Positions 6,571 to 8,977 of a stretch of DNA of 8,977 nucleotides are shown here, in pieces. The notes beneath the pieces were generated by a model. That model had not been told where the DNA came from. It saw only the letters and a list, made by a program, of their open reading frames with translations, and did no database searches. The stretch spans positions 1-8,977 of the forward strand of contig CAZNDN010000154.1 in assembly GCA_964571815.1 (NCBI GenBank). The letters are read 5' to 3'. The position numbers and the translations under genes were made by a program. Source of the stretch: CAZNDN01 sp964571815. Lineage in GTDB: Bacteria; Fibrobacterota; Chitinivibrionia; Chitinivibrionales; WJKA01. Position 1 is the stretch's first letter, and each line of letters begins with the position of its first letter.

Positions 6571-7051
6571 GCTCGGGGTCCTGTTCCGAAGATGGAGTAC
6601 GCTGCTCCGGGGCAATGCTTCTCTCGGTGAGTCGACACGTGTATTGTTCACCAATAGCCACCGGTGTCCAACAGTAAGAGTTCGTTCGGCGTCGACGGTG
6701 ATTGTCTCCCGCCGGCATTTGATTCCGGATACTCGATCGGGACAGCGTCTCACCGCCTGTTTCCGGACCGGACGGTCGGGACATTCGCTGCTGAGATCGT
6801 CCTCTGCTGCACGATTTACCATCAAAACATACAATGTCCGCTCAGCCGCCGCAACCGGACCCTGTTTCAGCCGGAGAGATGAACCGTCCCGACATGCCGT
6901 CCTGCCGGCTCTTCCGCACCGGATGACTGCCGGGGAACGCCCGGGAACCCGTCTCGAACCGGGGTTCGGGGACTTCGGAAAACCGACCGCACCGGGCCGT
7001 TTGAGGTATTTTCTCAGGTTGGGAGGCGGTTTGCGGAAGGATTGCAGCACA
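6571..7051. other. Divergent intergenic region without a gene
   Basis: 481 bp between the metallopeptidase start (minus) and the mnmA start (plus). Frames on both strands happen to be open across it, but the translations are Arg/Pro/Ser-rich with no motif or plausible start, so I see no gene. It presumably holds both divergent promoters. ACACGTGT (6635-6642) and the adjacent inverted repeat at 6642-6656 are the only compact symmetrical sites I noticed. Confidence 0.6.
6643..6671 (-). promoter_or_regulatory. Weak candidate promoter for the metallopeptidase-hydrolase operon
   Basis: Minus strand: TTGGAC (6666-6671), 17 bp, AACAAT (6643-6648), about 70 bp upstream of the ATG at 6570. Each box matches consensus only partly. 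An inverted repeat TATTG-TTCAC-CAATA (6642-6656) overlaps the -10 and could bind a regulator. Confidence 0.25.
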
Positions 7052-8140
7052 ATGGCAAAACGGGTGATGGTGGCGCTGAGCGGCGGGGTGGACTCGTCGA
7101 TTGCCCTCCTGCGTCTGCGGGAGCAGGGCTGCGACGTGGCCGGAGCGACCATGTCGTTCGGTCGGTATTCGGCCGCGAATGCGGCCGCTCACGGTGAGGA
7201 AGACGGCGGGGGAGAGGATGCCCGGCGGTTATGCGAACGGCTTGGCATTCCTCATTACCTGTTCGATTTCTCAGAACACCTTCACCGCCATGTGATCGAG
7301 GATTTCAAAAGCGAATATCTTGCGGGAAGGACCCCCAACCCGTGCGTGCGCTGCAATCGTTTTCTGAAATTCGGCGCGCTTCTTCGGATCGCCCGCGACC
7401 GCGGGTACGCTTTCCTGGCAACCGGTCACTATGCCCGCATACGGCAGGGCCCCGACGGGCCACTGTTGTGCCGTGCACGGGACAGCGGCAAGGACCAGAG
7501 CTATTTCCTCTATGCGGTCCCGCGGCGTATCCTGGAGTCGGTGATCTTCCCCCTGGGAGAGATGACCAAGGAGCAGGTGCGCATCGAAGCCAGCAATCGG
7601 GAGCTTGCGGCTGTTGACCGTTCCGAGAGTCAGGATATCTGCTTCCTTGCCGGAGGTGAGGGCTATCGGGAGTTCCTGGGCGAGGAAGCGCACCGTGAGG
7701 GAGACATGCTGGACAGTGAAGGACAGGTGATAGGACGGCACCGGGGCGTTGCCGACTACACGGTGGGCCAGCGACGGGGCCTGGGGATTGCGGCGGGGAA
7801 GCGCCTTTTCGTTACCGCAATCGATCCGCGGCGCAACACCGTGACGGTCGGCACCAGGGAGAACCTGGCTTCCCGGGGCCTCAGCGCCGGAAAGGTCAAC
7901 CTGCTGGTGGATAGACTTCCCTCCCGGTGTACCGCCCGTATCCGCTACCGCCACGATCCGGTTGCCTGCGAAGCGACTGTCGGCGACGATCGACTGATCG
8001 TGCGCTTCGACACACCTCAGTACGCGGCAGCGCCGGGGCAGTCGGTGGTGTTGTACGACAATGAGGTTGTGTTGGGTGGGGGAGTGATTGAAGGTTATCC
8101 GTCCCGCCCGGCGGACGTGCCGAGCGAAGACTGTCAGTAG
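7052..8140 (+). CDS. mnmA: tRNA-specific 2-thiouridylase MnmA
   Basis: 362 residues, close to the ~360-370 usual for the family. MnmA adenylates U34 of tRNA-Lys, -Glu and -Gln and transfers sulfur to form 2-thiouridine. Visible hallmarks: PP-loop SGGVDSS (residues 10-16) for ATP; TPNPCVRCN with the catalytic Cys98; ATGHYARI (123-130); SQDICFL with the second catalytic Cys197; and DYTVGQRRGLGI (235-246) in the central domain, followed by the C-terminal beta-barrel. I chose the ATG at 7052: it gives the standard MAKRVMVALSGGVDSS start, and GGAAGG lies at 7035-7040, a somewhat long 11-bp spacing. The open frame upstream to 6389 is not part of the protein. No sulfur-relay gene is next to it. A decayed repeat copy begins one base after the stop. 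Confidence 0.97.
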   Translation: MAKRVMVALSGGVDSSIALLRLREQGCDVAGATMSFGRYSAANAAAHGEEDGGGEDARRLCERLGIPHYLFDFSEHLHRHVIEDFKSEYLAGRTPNPCVRCNRFLKFGALLRIARDRGYAFLATGHYARIRQGPDGPLLCRARDSGKDQSYFLYAVPRRILESVIFPLGEMTKEQVRIEASNRELAAVDRSESQDICFLAGGEGYREFLGEEAHREGDMLDSEGQVIGRHRGVADYTVGQRRGLGIAAGKRLFVTAIDPRRNTVTVGTRENLASRGLSAGKVNLLVDRLPSRCTARIRYRHDPVACEATVGDDRLIVRFDTPQYAAAPGQSVVLYDNEVVLGGGVIEGYPSRPADVPSEDCQ

Positions 8141-8141
8141 G

Positions 8142-8173
8142 GAACAGGAGGGTGGGTTGTGGTCTGGACCGGT
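8142..8173 (+). repeat. Degenerate copy of the 3' repeat, next to the mnmA stop
   Basis: GAACAGGAG (8142-8150) is followed 19 bp after its start by GGTC-TG-GACC (8161-8170) and then GGT. The full repeat at 8507 has GAACAGGAG with GGTCC-GTA-GGACC-GGT at the same 19-bp offset. The spacer between them has diverged and the hairpin is three bases shorter. Confidence 0.5.
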
Positions 8174-8232
8174 CCCGCGGTTCCTCTGCATCGCCCGGCA
8201 GGTTTGGCTTTGGAGCGCTTCCACCCGCGGAC

Positions 8233-8281
8233 AGCCTTCGCTTTTCCAGCTTCCTGATTCTTTACTCTTGAGTTTCGCTTC
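8233..8281. repeat. Heptameric tandem repeat, seven degenerate units
   Basis: Seven consecutive 7-mers on the plus strand: AGCCTTC, GCTTTTC, CAGCTTC, CTGATTC, TTTACTC, TTGAGTT, TCGCTTC. Five end in TTC or CTC with the first four bases variable; only the sixth breaks the pattern clearly. The phase is kept over 49 bp. No codon constraint explains a 7-nt period. Confidence 0.5.
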
Positions 8282-8379
8282 ACGGCTACGGTGTGTCATG
8301 CAGTTCGCGAAGAACAACCTTCCACGGGCGGGCCGTGAAAGGACCCAACTGAGCCGGCCTGTCAATACGGCACGCAAGT

Positions 8380-8520
8380 ACGCATTCGGCGTCGGGGGAC
8401 ATTCTCTTTGAAGGATCGCAGCCCGGAGCGAATCGTACGAAAGAGAGTGCGGATCCCCGCCGAACGATTTTCCCGGCAGCGTACTTTTGCCCGTCTGGCG
8501 AGGGCCGAACAGGAGACGCT
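8380..8520 (-). pseudogene. Probable N-terminal remnant of an AAA ATPase (AAA_14-like)
   Basis: The minus-strand frame reads RLLFGPRQTGKSTL with the Walker A motif GPRQTGKST, then after a gap SLSYDSLRAAILQRE. The AAA_14/DUF4143 ATPases (COG1373-like) begin with fLFGPRqTGKSTLL and then a YYDLL segment, so order and spacing are compatible. No further family resemblance follows and no Walker B is found; the open frame continues only as noise antisense to mnmA. The bases coding for LLF belong to the left end of the 68-bp repeat, so the real homology may begin at GPRQ. The evidence is one specific motif plus a weak second one, so this call is tentative. Confidence 0.4.
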
Positions 8521-8574
8521 CACGAGGTCCGTAGGACCGGTATGGTGTTCGGATCGTGGCCACGCTTCATGCCG
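8507..8574 (+). repeat. 68-bp direct repeat, copy 1
   Basis: Identical to 8910-8977 except one position (C at 8519, G at 8922). It contains hairpin GGTCC-GTA-GGACC (8526-8538) and the 10-bp palindrome CGTGGCCACG (8555-8564), and its right end enters the next hairpin at 8574. The copies are 403 bp apart. Confidence 0.95.
8524..8544 (-). repeat. REP-like hairpin module a
   Basis: Minus strand: CATACC, stem GGTCC, loop TAC, stem GGACC, TC. Opposite in orientation to modules b and c. Compared with c, one stem pair is T-A instead of C-G, changed on both sides. Confidence 0.75.
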
Positions 8575-8588
8575 CCCCTACGGGGCTC
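8568..8588 (+). repeat. REP-like hairpin module b
   Basis: CATGCC, stem GCCCC, loop TAC, stem GGGGC, TC. Faces module a head to head across the CGTGGCCACG palindrome. Compared with c, one stem pair is C-G instead of G-C, changed on both sides. Confidence 0.75.
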
Positions 8589-8624
8589 CGGATGTCTTTT
8601 CGGGGGGTTGTCGTGTGCTACAGA

Positions 8625-8645
8625 CATGCCGGCCCTACGGGCCTC
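8625..8645 (+). repeat. REP-like hairpin module c
   Basis: CATGCC, stem GGCCC, loop TAC, stem GGGCC, TC, in the same orientation as b. Similarity with b extends a few bases further on the right (CCGGAT against CAGGAT). Confidence 0.75.
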
Positions 8646-8677
8646 AGGATTCAGAAGTGCAGAGGGCAGCCGCCGTC

Positions 8678-8692
8678 GCGCCGTAGTGGCGC
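8678..8692. repeat. Short palindrome GCGCC-GTAGT-GGCGC
   Basis: Five-base-pair stem with a five-base loop that again contains GTAG. It lies four bases before the CCCGC-AAG-GCGGG palindrome (8696-8708). Confidence 0.6.
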
Positions 8693-8695
8693 TAT

Positions 8696-8708
8696 CCCGC
8701 AAGGCGGG
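8696..8708. repeat. Short palindrome CCCGC-AAG-GCGGG
   Basis: Five-base-pair stem and 3-nt loop. A longer version in the opposite reading, GTCCCGC-CTT-GCGGGAC, occurs at 8846-8862, so this is a second hairpin family with the same stem-plus-3-nt-loop form. Confidence 0.6.
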
Positions 8709-8755
8709 GCGAAGGCGGGAAGGCAGAGGGGCAGCGGGCAGTGGTTCTGGTTTTC

Positions 8756-8783
8756 AAGTATCGAGCATCAAGCATCCAGAAAC
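8756..8783. repeat. Heptameric tandem repeat, four units
   Basis: AAGTATC, GAGCATC, AAGCATC, CAGAAAC in strict 7-nt phase with shared xAGxATC in the first three. Same period as the stretches at 8233-8281 and 8813-8840 but a different word. Confidence 0.55.
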
Positions 8784-8812
8784 CACAACTCTCCCAACTC
8801 TGCCCTACTACT

Positions 8813-8840
8813 CCCATTCTGCATTCCGCATTCCGAACTC
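8813..8840. repeat. Heptameric tandem repeat, four units
   Basis: CCCATTC, TGCATTC, CGCATTC, CGAACTC in strict 7-nt phase; units end in TTC or CTC as in the 8233-8281 stretch. Confidence 0.55.
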
Positions 8841-8845
8841 GGTGA

Positions 8846-8862
8846 GTCCCGCCTTGCGGGAC
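8846..8862. repeat. Palindrome GTCCCGC-CTT-GCGGGAC
   Basis: Perfect seven-base-pair stem with a CTT loop. It contains the reverse complement of the 8696-8708 palindrome. There is no T run after it on either strand, so it is not a classic terminator. Confidence 0.65.
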
Positions 8863-8875
8863 GAATAATCGAAAA

Positions 8876-8888
8876 GCGCCGTAGGTGC
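8876..8888. repeat. Hairpin GCGCC-GTA-GGTGC
   Basis: Five-pair stem (one G-T/U pair) with a GTA loop, sharing the CCGTAGG core of the other modules but not their CAT...TC flanks. Confidence 0.5.
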
Positions 8889-8909
8889 GCCGTGTCTGTA
8901 GAAAAACCG

Positions 8910-8977
8910 GAACAGGAGACGGTCACGAGGTCCGTAGGACCGGTATGGTGTTCGGATCGTGGCCACGCTTCATGCCG
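8910..8977 (+). repeat. 68-bp direct repeat, copy 2, reaching the window end
   Basis: Matches 8507-8574 with one mismatch. The match is cut only by the window edge, so the repeat unit is at least 68 bp and could be part of a 403-bp tandem unit. Contains hairpin GGTCC-GTA-GGACC at 8929-8941. Confidence 0.95.

Noticed and set aside
6389..7051. Upstream extension of mnmA in the same frame
   Set aside because: MnmA homologues start at MxKRVxVALSGGVDSS; the extension overlaps the metallopeptidase gene antisense and shows no protein-like composition.
6571..7152. Open minus-strand frame extending the metallopeptidase gene to 702 residues
   Set aside because: The extension is Arg/Pro-rich, lacks any motif, and would bury a good lipoprotein signal peptide; AGGA precedes the ATG at 6570.
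7271..8379. Long minus-strand frame (430 residues to 8563) across mnmA
   Set aside because: It is mostly antisense to mnmA, a well supported gene. Only its first part (8380-8520) has a recognisable motif.
8507..8977. CRISPR array
   Set aside because: Repeats are of unequal length, inverted in part, and irregularly spaced; there are no uniform spacers or cas genes.

Overview
The window reads as a piece of a GC-rich Gram-negative bacterial chromosome. Two proteins carry lipoprotein signal peptides, one of them has a C-terminal half that looks like an outer-membrane beta-barrel, and the 3' end holds REP/BIME-like intergenic repeats. I cannot name the phylum from the sequence. The only clear core gene is mnmA; the rest is accessory, poorly characterised or decayed.

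Layout. (1) nt 3-761 (+): 3' part of an unrecognised gene that enters from the left. (2) nt 888-2015 (+): a putative lipoprotein with a beta-strand-rich C-terminal half. (3) nt 2059-2454 (-): a small three-helix membrane protein with two four-cysteine clusters, convergent with the lipoprotein gene. (4) nt 2544-3199 (-): a run of broken genes, namely the C-terminal end of a CPBP-type intramembrane protease, an alpha/beta hydrolase with its middle removed, and the first ~57 residues of a class I methyltransferase cut at the SAM motif. (5) nt 3311-3963 (-): an apparently intact toxin-antitoxin pair (AbrB-type antitoxin, PIN-domain toxin) with overlapping genes, a recognisable promoter and GAATT words spaced 8, 8 and 16 bp apart in its leader. 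(6) nt 4034-4207 (-): a short remnant of a second antitoxin, of the Phd/YefM type, just upstream of that promoter. (7) nt 4214-6570 (-): a two-gene, translationally coupled unit encoding a zinc-metallopeptidase-like lipoprotein (HELIH...E) and a proline-iminopeptidase-like hydrolase. (8) nt 6571-7051: a divergent intergenic region with no gene. (9) nt 7052-8140 (+): mnmA, the tRNA 2-thiouridylase. (10) nt 8141-8977: no intact gene. It contains short hairpins, a 68-bp direct repeat that runs off the window end, three stretches of 7-nt periodicity, and a probable remnant of an AAA ATPase gene.

The genes do not form one pathway. The coupled peptidase pair could take part in peptide breakdown, the TA pair is a self-contained addiction or regulatory module, and mnmA is housekeeping. 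The most notable structure is the 3' intergenic array. Three 21-nt modules share a 3-nt loop hairpin, and two base pairs of the stem change on both sides at once between copies, so the hairpin itself appears to be conserved. A second notable region is nt 2467-4213, where at least four gene remnants surround an intact TA module.
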